Positions 10,901 through 25,900 of a DNA stretch of 64,000 bases are shown here, one piece after another (the stretch's first letter is position 1; each line of letters opens with the position of its first letter). The notes under the pieces are model-generated. The model had not been told where the DNA came from. It worked only from the letters and a program-made list of their open reading frames with translations, and did not search any database. Location: contig CM069595.1 in assembly GCA_035771175.1 (NCBI GenBank), forward strand, positions 2,769,056 through 2,833,055. The letters run 5' to 3'. Origin of the DNA: Paratinospora sagittata (Eukaryota; Streptophyta; Magnoliopsida; Ranunculales; Menispermaceae). A program made the translations under genes and the position numbers.

Positions 10901-13900
10901 TGGGCACCGTTGGCTCACTCTTTTCATCCCTTTTTCAAGTCCTTTAGTGATAGATAAGATTAAGGAAATTGCTAGAGAGTGATAGGAGGCCCTTCCAAAG
11001 AGTTTTTTGATGTAAGGACTTGAGTTACTTATCTTGCATTATGTGTTGTATTATGTATATATTTGTATTTTTGGTTATGTGTATACATATCATCCCACAC
11101 TTGTCTATATCATGAAAGTCTGTTTTGGTTTAGAAACAAAGATATCTATGGATGTATGTGTGTATATACAGATTATTGAACAGGTGGAAGGTAGTGGGAC
11201 TCTTTTGAGTATGCTAGTCTAGTTGAGGCTTGGTAGGGTTTCAGCTATTTCAAAGGTGATTGATATGGTTGGCACTCTGTTGTGTCGGTCAAGGTTCCAA
11301 TAGGGGTCCTGACATAAGTCGACATTTAAACTACAAATAATTATATCTTTCTTAATTATTTTTGTCCATGTTATTGTTAGGTCTGCTTCTACATCTACCA
11401 TTACCGTGGATTGCTATAAGATCACCCTTCCTAACTGGAGCATCAAACCACTTATCAAAAATTTCCCTACTATGACTGCAAAAGAGAAATTGGTCCCTCC
11501 TCCTTTAGTTCTCTCTATCCAATTGATATTTCTAAAGCTTTAAGGGAGAAAGATTTCTCAAAAAACATTGTTTCCCATTTTGTGTGCAGGATGGTGAATC
11601 ATTGGAGCACATATTCCTTTTGTGTCTATATGCTAGAAGAATCTAGGATGGCTGGGTGACTTTCTCATGCTACAAACTCCACCCTCCTCTTAATTGTGTC
11701 GATGGTTTGTCCCTATCCCAGATCTCAAACTTATCCAGGATAGAGAGGGAGGTCGGTTTAATTGCATCATATGCCACAGTATGATCCTTAGGGCTAGAGC
11801 GCAATCACCAAGTTTTTAACAATGACGCAAAGGAGGTTAATGCTCTTTGGGAGGAAATAAAATTAACAGCAAGCACCTAGGTTTTTGCCTCTCCTTGGGC
11901 GAACAACTTCTCAATTTCTAACTGGTACTTGAATTGGTCTAGTTGTTGGTATTCGGGGCACTAACTATGTATACTTTGACGTTGTGTCATTATAATGGGG
12001 GGAGGGATTGGTTTGTATAAGGTCTATTTTTGGATGGTTTGTCTTTTTAGCGGGGGGAAGGATTATTATGGTTTTATTTGAGTATAGCTGCAGGGGGTAA
12101 AATGCCACAAATGTTAGAAATGTTCTTGCATCCAGGGTCTGGGTATTGTGACATTATAATGCACTCCTGGTGCTTATAATCACACATGTTACTATTTTAT
12201 CATATGAATATAATAAATATTTTGTTTCCTTCTCTAAAAAAATAAATAAATAAATAAAAGAAAGATTTCTCAAAGAACTTCATTCTAGGGTTTTAGGGAA
12301 TGCTTCGAAAGATATCCAAAGAAATGGAAAGAGAAACATGTGCCAGTAAACTAGAGGAATGAACGACATTGTTCTTATTTGTAACTTTTAGAACATCTAA
12401 GGAATCAACAAAACACAACACTTAATCTATAATTTTCACAATCTGAAAAGAGTCTCAGTAAAAAGGGAACTCATTCATCCAATTACTACTGGATCTTTCA
12501 CTGCTTGACTTGCATAATATCTATAGGCTACCACTGGATGCAATTTACTTGATACTTGTAGGTTAATAGTGGATAGGCAAATAAGCCCATTGGAATATGC
12601 TTAAGCAGAAGGAATTCAAGTAGATGACATATCAGGAATACCACAATGATATATATATATATACACATCTCTAAACAGTGGCTACCAGAAAAACTAAAAG
12701 AGTTCAACCTTTGTTCTGTCTGATGTTGTGTTAATTAGTGCTGAAAGTTTGTAGTAAGAACCATCTGAAGCAAATGCTCGGACATCAACCCTTTCCTGTG
12801 AAAACATTAACCAGCATATATTCAAATTATCTCTAAAAGAGAACACCAAGCAAAGACACAATACAAGGCTAAAAACAGTCCATCTATAGGATTCTCACCT
12901 TGTTTTCAAGGTCAACAACAGAAATCCCAGCACTGTAATGTTCAGAATGACGAATAGCAACGGAAATGCCAACACGTGGGGATAGAAGTGCATCATTTCG
13001 AGATTGAAATGGCAAAATGCCACCACGACCTACATAGCCTTGTGGTGATAGCATGACAGGGGCAGAACTTGAGTCCTCAATATCTTCTAGTATTTGAATG
13101 TTTTTCCTTCCACCAGGATTTCTCCTATCATTTGAACTCATGGAATTTTTGAAAGCTAGCTTAGCAGGTTTAACTGCTCGGGAGAGTGCATTTGAATCAG
13201 TTTCTACATTTTCCGAAGGTTCAACCTCTACCATTCGATATGTCAATGGCAGAGATGAATCATTACTAATCCAATACGGAACGAAAAACCTGATTGTTTT
13301 GGGTGCGGCATTGGTTCTCCCCATGTCCCGTTCAATGCTCACACGCAATCTCCTGCATAAATTGATTATGAGATCCTTGTGACAAATTATATTACAGTCA
13401 TAACTGAACAGAAAAAAAAAAAATGATTTTCATTTACTTATTAAGACAAATTTCTTCTTTCTACATTTAACGATGTTTTTTACTTTATAACACATTCTTT
13501 CCTACATCGGTGTCTTACTACCTACATTCATTTTTCATACTTTCTATTTGTACTCCTACTTTCATGATACAAAAGATATTAAGAAAATTCAAATACATGG
13601 TAAGTAATCCATATTGTTAAACATCATCCCTTTGTAAAAAGTTTGCTAACTCAGATGTTCCAAACCTGAATAGAATTGTTATCAAATATGAATAAGCTCA
13701 TACAGTTGAAATATAGAATTAAGCCATTTCTCAGGTCAACTTATACAGATAATTCAGAATCAAGATTTATTCTGAAAGTTTATTCATCTAGTCCCATTAT
13801 GGGAAAGAGTAAGAAGTCCTCCTTGGCTCCTCTCCATAGCGAGGAACTCAATTCATGAAAATCAAGTTAAATGATTAGTAATTTCATTCTCCTATCGCTC

Positions 13901-16900
13901 ACTCATCTTCTTCTTTTGCAATTTCATATTAAAGTTACAAACTTGTGCCAACAATAATGCCACCACTGACCACTAGCAACACCTCCAGCTGGCAGTCCAG
14001 TATCAACAATAGGTATTGATACATACAAGGTTTAAGGCTGATTAATCCTTAACAAAAGTTTTTGCATCTTCCTAGCTTGTGACTACTATAAAAATTGATC
14101 AAGGTATACACCTTGAAACACACCTCAAGTGCAGTGACCAATGACCATATTGCAAATGTGATGCTTGCACATCATAAACATGAGGTGCACAATACGTGCA
14201 TTATGGGGTGAACCTGAGTCATATGCCTCACATAGTCATTCTTCATGATGTCTTGCTAATTTTATTTTTCTTGACTGGACTGAGTCAAAAAATTAAATAG
14301 AAAGGAATTTGAACACAAAATTAATCAAACATATAATAGAAACTTAAAATTTGAGTGAAATTAGGAAGTTGCAATTTCAATCAAATTAGAAGTCCCACAA
14401 AATAGAAACAGCTTTGAGTCTGAATGAGCTGAGGAGTTGCTATTAAATGCAGTTTAAATTTTCTTAGAAGTTTCACAAAATAGAGACAGAATTGTGAGTG
14501 AGATTAGAAAGTTGCTACTTAATATAGCTTTCAATTAAATTAGGAGAACCAAAAAGATTCTATTTTGAGTTATAAAAGGATTAGAAGGTTGGTTTTCATG
14601 TCATAGATTAGGAAATCAGTTTGCTTTGTTATGCAACATTTATTCATATGAGGAGCTCTAAATCAAAAATTTAAACAAAATCTATCATTCTTCACTGAAT
14701 CCCTCACCCCAATTCTTCACTTCTTCATTAATTGAAAAAGGGTTGGGCTGATACTGTTGCATGGGAACACAGATTCATACATATATAACATCTTATAGTT
14801 TCTTTTTTTTTAAAACAAAAATACTGTTGCATGGGAAGCATGTGGCACAGTATTTTCACACATTTTCAGCAGAAAGTATCCATCAAATCACAGATAAAAT
14901 GTGGAAGTGCATTTCTTGTAGACTTGTGTCTTAAGAATGACAGAAGGAATGGAACCAAGTATGTTTTGGTTCATAATTTGTTGCTTATAAGTATGATAGA
15001 ATATAAATTAGTCTAGGGACTGAACGTGTTAGTTTATAAATTACTAGACCCAGATTTGCTTATGATGTATAAAGTATGTTTGCATGTTTTTTATGTTTTT
15101 TTTTATTTTAGTTTCTTTTTTAAAGAAGTTTTAATTTTGGTATATTCAATTTTTAGTGGTAGTTTTAGACAGTTTTTTAAAATTCGTTTTTATTTTTTAA
15201 GTGTATTAAAAAGTGTTTAGAAGTGTCTAAATAGAGTTCTAATAGGATTAGGAAGTTGCTTTTATGTTATAAATAAGTTAGGAAACTTATTTTTAAGTGT
15301 TTAAGGTAGTTTAGAAATTGTTTTAGGTGAGTTATTTATATAAGGAGCTCCAATTACGAATTTTAGGAGATGAAGATCAATTATTTTTTTCCTCATTGAA
15401 TATTTTATTCAATTAGAATTTATTTTGGTTATTTATTGAGTATTTTTGTTCTTGCTTCCGCGACGAATCTACATCAAATTGGTATCAGAGGCAAGGTTGA
15501 TCTTGCTCTTTTTCATCAATGGCGTCAAAGAGAAGAGGAAGACTCGCAATCAATTCTTGGGTCGATCGACTTGAAGAATTGATCACCAGTAATGCCAAAA
15601 CCGTGAATCAACTGCTGAAAGTTGTTTTACGTTTGATGTTGTCGCAGCTACAACTTCAAGAGTCAAAATTGTGGGTTCTCACGGCAATCTTGCAGTTTCA
15701 CTCCACGATTTGGAGCAGGGGTCCGAATCCAACCAATCTCATGCGATTAATCTAGATCGTAGGGATTGATGCTATCACAAGCACTGGCCTGCACCACAAC
15801 CTCGCTGTGAGGTTTGTTTCACAACAACTAATAGAGATGAATGGAATGAAGAAGAAAATTCTTTTGACAATCCACCCATATTTGATGAATATGGTGATGA
15901 ATTTGAGGAAGAGATCGTTGTTGGTGATCAGGTAATGTGGTTCGTAGATCGACAGTTATCCTTGGCTCCAAAAGTTGAAGAGGTTGATGCGTGGATTGGG
16001 GAAGAACTTGAGAACCCGTTTGGTAATCAAAAGAGTTTTCATGATGATCTTCAACCCAATGAAATAATGGATTGGTTATTTATAGTTGAGGAAATATTTG
16101 ATTTCAACAAAGTTCCAAATCAAAAGACAGTTCCACTTGTGGTCACTAGATTCAAGTCTAGGGCATCTTCTTCCAAGGTACAAACTATCTAGCTATCTTC
16201 ATACATATGATATTTTTATTGTGCGACATCCTCCATACTACGTTGATTCTTTTGATGGTGCTTCAATTCGAGGACGAATTCTTTCCAACAAGGGGAGAAT
16301 GATGTGTAATGTATTTTTGCATGTTTTTTATGCATTTTTATTTTAGTGTCTTTTTTAAAGAAGTTTTAATTTTGGTATATTTAATTTTTAGTGGTAGTTT
16401 TAGATAGTTTTTTAAAATTCGTTTTCTATTTTTTTAAGTGTATTAAAAAGTGTTTAGAAGTGTCTAAATAGAGTTCTAATAGGATTAGGAAGTTGCTTTT
16501 ATGTTATAGATAAGTTAGGAAACTTATTTTTAGGTGTTTTAGGTAGTTTAGAAGTTGTTTTAGGTGAGTTAATTATATAAGGAGCTCCAAGCTCCAATTA
16601 CAAATTTTAGGAGATGAAGATCAATTAATTTTTTCCTCATTGAATATTTTATTCAATTAGAAATTATTTTGGTTATTTGTTGAGTATTTTTGTTCTTGCT
16701 TCCGCGATGAATCTAATACCCTATCTAGTTTGGAAAACATCACTATCCTCCTTTGCAAACTTATAGTTCCCATATCATCTTTATGAATTGAATTCTATTT
16801 ATTACAAAGAGAGACAGGCAACCCGGTGCACAAAGTTCCTGCATAAGGGTCAGACCGCTTTGGTCTATTGTACGTAGCCTTACTCTGCATCGCAGAAGGC

Positions 16901-19900
16901 TATTTCCACGACTTGAACCCATAACCACCTGGTCACACGGTGACAACTCTTACTATTGCGCCAGGCCTCTCCTTCAATTCTATATATTACAAATACTTCT
17001 AAATCAAAAAGAATAATATTAAATAATTGCAATAAAAATTCACAAATTACACATGCATGATGATTATTGGTGAAGGGAAAACCTCGATACAATGGTTGAA
17101 GTTGAGCTATTGTGACCTCAAGGTGTAGGGCTTGAAGCTTTAAACAACTACTTTTTTTCAAATGATTTACAAGAAGGGACCTCTAAAATTTAGATATTAA
17201 ATTTCCAACATATAAAAATTAGATTAAGCAACTTCATTGTTTAAGAAGACTTTTCACCTTGGTGTAAATATTTCTGCAACAAAAGACGGTTTTTTCTATG
17301 AAGTTAAAAAATAAAAAACTGTTTTACTTTTACAAACAATGAAAGTAATAGTGTAATACAGCCATTATATCTCTTCATAAAGAACAGCTTTTGCTAGATG
17401 AAATAATACATTTATGGACATCATATTCTATTCATTGTAGTTTTGGGAAGAATCTACAAACTAATTCAACACTTGAAAACCAAATCAACACAACTCTACA
17501 GTTTATTTTTCTGTTCAACCGAACAGTAAGCTTAAAGATAGTGATATTAGACTATTAGTGAAAGAATATATTCTAATTTAAAGAAACAAATTCCTCGAAA
17601 CAATGAATACTTTGTAGTTTCTCATTTGAAAAAATATATAAAGCACCTGAACAGATAAACAAAAGGTAGCACGCTTTCCTGTATGAAAGGTGAGTTAGTC
17701 TACAAACCTATGATTTTGCCGGTGAACCATCCAAAAGGACGAAACATGGCCATGGGAAGAAAGGTCTAGAATCAAAACAGGATCCTGAAAAACCAAGGTA
17801 CAGAAGCAATAAATAAGTACGCTTCCACCAAAAGTATAAAAAATTTATTACATTCATGTGAAAGACTAGATGCTTATTTACCTTTTCCAAAACCCAGCCA
17901 TCCTGAACAAATAATGTGACATATATAGGTTTACACACATCTGCAGAATACACATGAACACTCCTACAAGATGAGATAATACCATTTTGTCTCTCAACAC
18001 GCTTTCCATCTTTGGTTCTCTCCCAGATTGTAAACTCTGCTGGAGAAGGAAGTCTATTTTCCAACTTTAAAGGGGAATTGATAGATATTTTCCAATCATA
18101 AACAGGTGCATTGAGTTCAGTGTGAAGAACAGAAGCATCTGTCCCAATGCTGAGCCAGAAAGTCTGTCTATCACCAGTAGTTGGATAACATTGCATAAGA
18201 CTATCTTTTTTCTCAAGCTGGTTCAACTTAAAACTAGAAATGGGCACTTCTTTCCCAGATAGCATGGTGTTTTGTCTTGAAAGAGAACCTTGATCAATGG
18301 TTGATTGGTCACCTCCACCAGCATAATCAGAACCTAGGAAAACAGTACGACCCCATGAGTATGGGGCCTCAGGATATTCAACGTAAGGGCGGACTTGTAA
18401 ACATGAATTGGATCTGCTCTTCATACTTCTCCACGGTAAAATAGCTGATGATCCTGGACTTATGATGGTGACAAAATTAGCCATACTATTATCACCATTT
18501 AATTGTTCTCTTTCACGAATCCAACGTCTTCTGCGAATACAATCAACTGAAGATTTTGTACGTGATTTTGAAGATCTTAGGGGCCATATCAAGCTTTGAT
18601 AGTCTGGCCCATATGCCCAACCATCAATGTCCACAAAGTGTGATTTATCTATGGTCCAGGTAGATGTCCATCGCCATCCTGGAGGGAGGGCAGGCTCAAA
18701 AAAGTCCTGCAGATAAAGCCAGTCACCATCTCTTGATATATAAATAGAAGTAAACTAATAATTCTGAACATTAGAACTCTGGTTATATGCTCACCTTAGA
18801 TGAATATGAGAAATTCCTTGTACTCCAACGCCCTGGATCATTACCACGAAAACTAGGCCACTTATTCCCCCATCCAGAAAGAGGTTGGTACCGCTGGTTC
18901 TCAAATACCTCTTCAACCACCATGTTATGAGAGTTTGTTTCTGAAGTTGAATGCTGACTAGGAAGGGTAGATGCTGAACACACGCACAAATCAAATTTAA
19001 CATCTGAATCATTTGACACAGCTGCAAGACTTCTGAATACTGCATGTTTCTTGCCATTTTTCATGAGAACTTCCATGGCAACGAAGTTTTCTTTCAATGT
19101 CTTGGGAACAACTGAAAGTGGTAGCAATGACCGAAAACCCTCCCAAGGTCCCTCTGGATCAAACCCGATACAAAACCCATCATCCCTATTGAAATCATGA
19201 CCACTGTTCATCCCCTTTTGAAAATTTTCCATTGTCTTCCTTTCAAAGTAAGAGGTAGAAATCAACAAAGATCCATAATCATGGACATCTGCACTAGTGT
19301 TGACCTGCCCCTGAAAACATGGATATGACGGATAAGCAACAAAAAATAAATTTTATTAACACGACATGCCAGGCAGTGGAATGAAACCCACATGTAGTCA
19401 TAACTCATAAGCATGAAAAACAGATGAATTTCACTTGTCTTTGGAGAATGAGAAAAGTGATCTTTATTTGAAAGAGATTTCAGGCACTGAAATAAAACCC
19501 ACACCATGCATATATTCAAGATCATGCCCTAGAGCATTTATATATCAAGTTAAGGACAAACTCACCCTTTTCTTTAGTGGATATGATATAATACTTTGCA
19601 AATCCATTGATGCATGGGACTGCCTTACTGAAGCAACCTTTTTCAGTGAGTATGTACTCTGTCCGGTTGATAGAGAAAAAGCACCAACAACTTCACCTGT
19701 ACCATCCATATACAATTTTTTTAATACATTCACTTATCATGAATTACAAGCAGACAATGCAATTTCAAACCTCACTTCAGAAAATATTGACAAACCAAGC
19801 ATCAGAAAACAAGGATGAAAATCTGCATGCTATATGGCGCATACTTTAATTGATTCAAGACTTAATGGCATTTTATATTTTTTGGAAAATCAAATCAAGG

Positions 19901-22900
19901 AGCTATCGAAAATATGGCCCTATGAATGAATAACATTGTCATTTAACTATGAAAACCTCAAATAAATTTCCCAAGAACACCGCATATACAGTCATGTTCT
20001 AGAACTAGCTAGCTTGCTCCATTATGTATGAGCTCCTCCCCCCCCCCCCCCAAAAAAAAAAAAAACTCTAAGGTATATACATATATACCTTAGAGTTTGG
20101 GAACCAAAAGCTAAAAAGTAAAAATAAAATAAAAAAAGATGACCAAATTCTCCCTCCCCCCCACTTCTACTTTTTCCTCTCTTTGTTTGGAGTTATGAAT
20201 AATAAGAAAGAGAAAAAGTACTTTTAGGGTTTACGTCTAGGAGAGAGAGTAATAAAAAATTGAGATAGATTTGAAACCTTAATTTTTTTAATTTTTTTTA
20301 AAAGAAACAACGAATAAATTTTATATATATGAAAAAAAGAGGCAAGAAACCAAAACACAAGGCACAAGGGCACCGCCACGGCCACAAAACCAAAAATTAT
20401 ACAAACTTGCCCCACCCTCAGAGCCAATCCCCTATAGAATACCCATTTGACAAATTGCTATTTGCCACCCAAAAGGAGGCTAAAAATTGAGATTGCTCCC
20501 AAACTTTAGCCACCGACTCCTCCACCCCATTAAAGATCCGACTGTTCCTCTCCTTTCATAGTGACCACAAAACCGCCAAGCATACCACCTTCCAATGCTC
20601 CCTCCACGGGGGGCGGATGTGATCCATAAATGGGAAGATAATTATGGGATCCCCCACACTATGATCACCACTCATCACTGGGAAATGGAGGCACCACCTA
20701 CTCCACACCTCATTGGAGAATGCCCAACTCCAGCATAAATGGCCAGCAGATTCCAAATCCTACCGGCATAAATAACACCAATGCGGGGACAAACACATAG
20801 ATGGAAATCTTTTTTGCAACATATCTCCAGTATTAATCTTCCCATGGGCAGTTACCCATCCCAAAAATTTTACTTTTGATGGCAGCTGAGCTTTCCAAAT
20901 TAGATTATGATAGGGAAAAGAAGGACCATTAGGGACATTCAGAAGAGATGCATAAAAGGATTTAGTAGAAAATAAACCCGAGGACTCCCAAGTGTCACGG
21001 GCATACCTGTTAGTTCCAACATGATACCCATGCGGCACCTCGAATACGCTTATTCTCGGTCAGCCTTTCACACATATACTCGTGTCGCGGCGGAATACTC
21101 AAATATGTTGCTTGTGCGTAGCGCAAGCTAATCACTCGGATGGATCACTCGAATACCTCTCGATAGCAGTACTTGCGCAGTGCTGCCCCGAACCATGCAA
21201 TACCGGTAAGTTCCATGGATAACTCACTCATGAGTATCCTCACAAGCACACTCTAGCACGTAGGCTAAAGATAGCTCAATGCGTTCAACTCGATAGCGGG
21301 TGGCATAACAGTGTTAGATACCCAGCCCTACATACCGGTGAACCCCGCACTGCTAACTCGATAACAGTGTCCCATAACCTACCCGAATGCTATGGGAACT
21401 ACCATTACCCCCTTCAGGATGATGGTAGCCGGCCCCTTGGGTTGCGCCAAGGGAGTGTCCTAAGCATGGCCAAGTATTGGCCATAAGGGAGAGTTGGACA
21501 ACTACTCCTCCCCCTCAAGGTAGATGTTAAGCTTTAGGCTTGTTTCCAAAAGGAAACATCAAAATGTGAGGCCAATCATACTGGGGCATATTTACGAGAT
21601 TGCCACCTCCGATTGAGATGAAACTTCACGGACCCTCTTCTTAAGTGACGGTGCATGTCTTAACATGACCGTGACACAAGGCCACAAAACTCTATCAGAA
21701 TCCTCCAATCCGATAGCGAGCACCCCTCAAGAAAGCATACAAGGGAATCCAACTCTTGATCATCCCTAAGAGATAAGTTCCCACCCAGGCGCAAGTCCCA
21801 AGACAATAGTCCCCCATCCCTAACCACAAACTCAGCAATGGGTTTATTGTGTAGGGAAGACCGGCGAAAAAGATTAGGAGAAAGAGATTGGAAGGAGTCA
21901 TTCTCACACCAAAGATCCTCCCAGAATCGGATCGAACTACCACATCCAAGTTTAAGTCTAGTTAAGGGTACGAACATCGAATAAATTGAATGAATAAATT
22001 TCCATGGGCTTCTATAGGTTACTCTAGATGCCAATCCAACGTCCCGATTATCTCGCAATCCATGTCTACTCTTAATCACCTTCGCCCACAACCGATCTTT
22101 CTCACAAGGAAACCTCCATAACCATTTCCCCACTAGAGCTTTATTCCTAATAGATATATTTCCAATACCCAGACCACCCTGATCCACAGCTCTCTGAACA
22201 ATATTCCATGCCACCAGATTAGAACCGTGTTCCTTAGCGTCATGCTTCCACAAAAAATCCCTCATTAATTTCTCCAAAAGAACCACCACCTTCTTTGGGG
22301 CCCAAAAAACAGAGAGATAATATGTTGGGAGTGCATCCAACACAGACTTGATAAATAAGAAACAAAGAAAAAATCTTCTATATATGAGTATGAAAACGAA
22401 GTAAGTGTTGTAAAATAATAAAAGAAACACAGAGATGTAACATGGTTCGGCTCTTTGGCCTACATCCATGGGAGAAGAAAGGAGAATTCTTCTTATTTGT
22501 GATGATACCTCAATGGAGGAACACAAAATAAATAGACTTACAGAGTTGTTCACTATATAGTAACTTTTACAATTTAGGTGCCCATACTGCAGAGAGGTGT
22601 GGCGCAGGTGGTGTATCCATTTTCCCGTCATGGGATTGGACGAGGTTGAGGTTGATAATTTTTCTTTGTTCCCGTTCATTAACACTATCCACGTGGAGTG
22701 GAAAGATCATTGGCACGTGGTTTGTTTAGCGGTGGTGTGGTCGCTGTGGAAGGAAAGGAATGCTAGGGTGTTTAAGGAAATTGATTTTCAGGCCGCAGAA
22801 GTTTGGGAAAAATCCCATTTGTTAGCTTCTTTTTGGGTTGGTAATAGCAGGTTCTCTAAGGACTTTGCTCTGAGAGATTGGCTTAGAGGTTGGGGTAAAT

Positions 22901-25900
22901 TTGTTCATTCATAGGGGTCATGTTTGTTTTGGACGCTTTGTATAGCTTTTGCCTCGTGCTTTCTTAAAAATTAATACAATACATTTTTGTTTCTTCTAAA
23001 AAAAAAAGAGTAACTTTTACAATTTCAGTATCTTTTAGATATGGCAACCCCTAAAAATATTTTTTCCTTTAAATGGTAACACCATAAATGACAATGCAAT
23101 CCCCCAGATTTCTCTCTTCTCCGCAACACTCCCCCTCAAGCTGGTGAAAAAAGATTTACCATTTCCAGCTTGGACACACTTGCTTAGAATGCAGTATGGC
23201 TTAACCCTTTAGTGAGCACATTAGCAAGTTGATTATTGGTAGACACATATGGAGTACAAATCAACCCACTATCAAGTTTTTCTTTAATGAAGTGTCTATC
23301 AATCTCGATATACTTGGTTCGATCATGTTGAACTGGGTTATGAGCAATGCTTATTGCAGACTTATTGTTACAATAGTGTCTCATAGGGCCATCCCAGTAT
23401 ATCTTCAAATCTGTCAAAATTATCTGCAACCATAATAGCTCACAAACCCCTTGTGCCATTGCTCGGAATTCTGCTTCAGCATTAGATCTGGGCACAACAT
23501 TCTGCTTTTTACTTTGCCATGTCACCAAATTCCCACCAAGAAACATACAGTATCCAGTAGTTGATCTTCTGTCAACTACTAAACCAGCATAGCCTGTGTC
23601 TGTATATGCTTCAAGAACTACTTTTGTATGTCGTTTAAATAAGATGCCCTGCCCTGGAGTCCCTTTAAGATACTGTAAGACACGGTTAACTGCTTGCAAA
23701 TGAACATCTTTAGGGTTGTGCATGAACTGACTGATTACACCCACTACATATGCAATATCAGGTCTCGTGTCAGAGAGAAAAATGAGTCTCCCTACTAGTC
23801 TTTGATACATCTCCTTTTTGACAGTAGGTGCTTCTTCAGCTTCTCCAAGCTTATGATTGGGATCAATAGGTGTAGTTACTGGTTTGCATGCTAACTTCCC
23901 TGTTTCTTTAAGGAGATCTGCGATGTACTTCTGTTGAGAAATAAAGATCCCATGTTTGGAATGTGCCACTTCAATTCCAAGAAAGTACTAAAACCGTCCT
24001 AGATCCTTGATCTCGAATTCTTTGGCTAGAGACTGTTTCAGGCTTTGTTTCTCATGCTCATCATTTCCAGTAATAATGATGTCATCTACATATACCAAGA
24101 GCGTTGTAACCCCACCTGACGCTGAGTGCCTAATGAATAATGTATGATCTCCTTGGCTCTTCTCTTTCATTACTCTGGCGAAGCGACCAAACCATGCTCT
24201 TGGAGATTGTTTAAGTCCGTACAAGGCCTTTTTCAGTTTGCACACTTTACCAGTGGTTATACAGCTTTCAAATCCAGAAGGAACCTCCATATAGATCTCT
24301 TCTTACAGTTCTCCGTGTAGAAAAACATTTTTCACATCAAATTGTTGTAAATCCCAGTCGTAGTTGGTTGCTAAAGAGAGTAATACTCGAACCGTGTTCA
24401 TCTTGGCAACCGGTGCAAATGTCTCCAAATAGTCCACACCATATGTCTGAGTGTACCCTTTCGCTACTAATCTTGCCTTGTATCTCTCCAGTGACCCATC
24501 TACTCTGTACTTAACAGTATAAACTCATTTGCATCCCACGGGTTTCTTTCCGGCAGATAAATCAACTAACTCTTATGTTGCATTTTTTTCTAGGGCCTCC
24601 ATTTCCACATTCATAGCTTGTTTCCAATCTTTATAAGATAAAGCCTCGGATACTGATGTAGGAGTCTTGATATTGTTCAAACTGGTAAGGAAACTCTTAT
24701 GGGTTGGTGAAAACCTCTCAAAAGACACAACATGAGATAGTGGATACAAGGGACGTTTGGTGCATTCTCTTGTTCCCTTTCTAATGGCAATGGGTAGATC
24801 ACTGCCAGGTTTAGAGACTAAAAGATCACTGTTAGTTTCAGAGACTAATGGAATTTGTAAGCAGGGTTCAAAGCCTATTACCTCATTCGCAGGACTTGGT
24901 TCAGATTCTTGAACTTGCGTCGGTTCAGGGACTGCAGCTTTCTTCCTTGAGTACGTTTGTCCAGTCATTCAATCCATAGGTTCATCATTTTGGTTATCAA
25001 TGGGTTCAAAGAGGGTAGAAGATTCAGGTTTGGTTTGGTGAAGGTTAAAAAGGTTAAGAGGGTCAAAAGGATCAAACAGACTCCGATCCTTATCTTCCAT
25101 GATGACACTCTCTCCCTGAAGAGAAGGAGGGGAAAAATAGGGCTCATGTTCACAGAAAGTGACATCGGCAGAGACAAAGAATCTCTTTGATTGCGGATGA
25201 TAGCATTTATATCCCTTTTGAGTGGAGGAGTATCCTACAAAGACACACTTGAGAGCTCTGGGGTCCAACTTCCCCCTGTTCGGTTGGTGAACATGGACAA
25301 ATGATACACACTCAAATATCTTAGGTATAAGATTATTGGAGATTTTGAGCTTAAGGTAAAACTGACGTAGCTTTTCCATAGGACTTTTGAAACCAAGGGT
25401 CCGGGATGGTATGCGGTTAATAAGGTGTATTGCGATAAGGACAGCTTCTCCCCAATAGGACTTGGGCATATTATTTTTAAATAAAAAGGCTCGGGCAGGT
25501 GGCCGTTTTTTCTTTCAGTAACTCTATTTTGTTGTGGGGTGTGAACACAGGATGATTCATGAAGGATCCCCTCATTTTGGAAGTAATTGGTCAAGGTTTG
25601 ATTAAAATAGTCTCTTGCATTATCAGATCGAAATCTCTTGATTTTTGCACCAAATTTGGTGTGTATCATGTTATGGAAGGTAGGAAGAACAAAGCACACA
25701 TCGGATTTTTGTTTCAGTAAGAATATCTACGAGACTCGAGTACAGTCATCAATGAAAGACACAAACCCTCGTGTTTCAGAAATATTAGGTATCGGAGAGG
25801 GACCCCAAATATCACTATGAATGAGATCAAAAGGATCTGAACTTCTTTCATTACTAAGTGGAAAAGATATACGCTTGTGTTTTGCTAGTTCACACATTTC

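Larger units (their letters stand above)
9072..12708. other. VPS13 intron with LINE remnants
   Basis: This 3.6-kb intron carries a split RTE fragment (9735-9856 and 11289-11447) around a 1.4-kb insertion with LINE-type coding remains, and a 693-bp L1-type LINE (11567-12259). 9072-9734 shows nothing recognisable. Confidence 0.75.
15063..16715 (+). mobile_element. Short non-autonomous Ty3/gypsy-derived LTR element
   Basis: LTRs lie at 15063-15476 and 16300-16715. The 5' LTR starts TGATGTATAAAG and ends GAATCTACATCA. The primer-binding site TTGGTATCAGAGGCAAGG (from 15479) matches initiator-tRNA-Met use. The polypurine tract AACAAGGGGAGAA sits just before the 3' LTR. Only the gag start and a short piece of the pol end lie between, so it cannot move alone. 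The last bases of the 3' LTR differ (AATCTAATACC), and no matching target-site duplication is visible. Confidence 0.88.
13353..17707. other. VPS13 intron with a gypsy derivative and a SINE
   Basis: This 4.4-kb intron holds LTR-like repeats (14290-14800), a short non-autonomous gypsy element (15063-16715) and a SINE (16809-16975). The parts 13353-14290 and 16994-17707 show nothing recognisable. Confidence 0.75.

Noticed and set aside
19435..19849. Plus-strand ORFs of 127 and 80 codons
   Set aside because: They are antisense shadows of VPS13 exon 19566-19696 and its introns.
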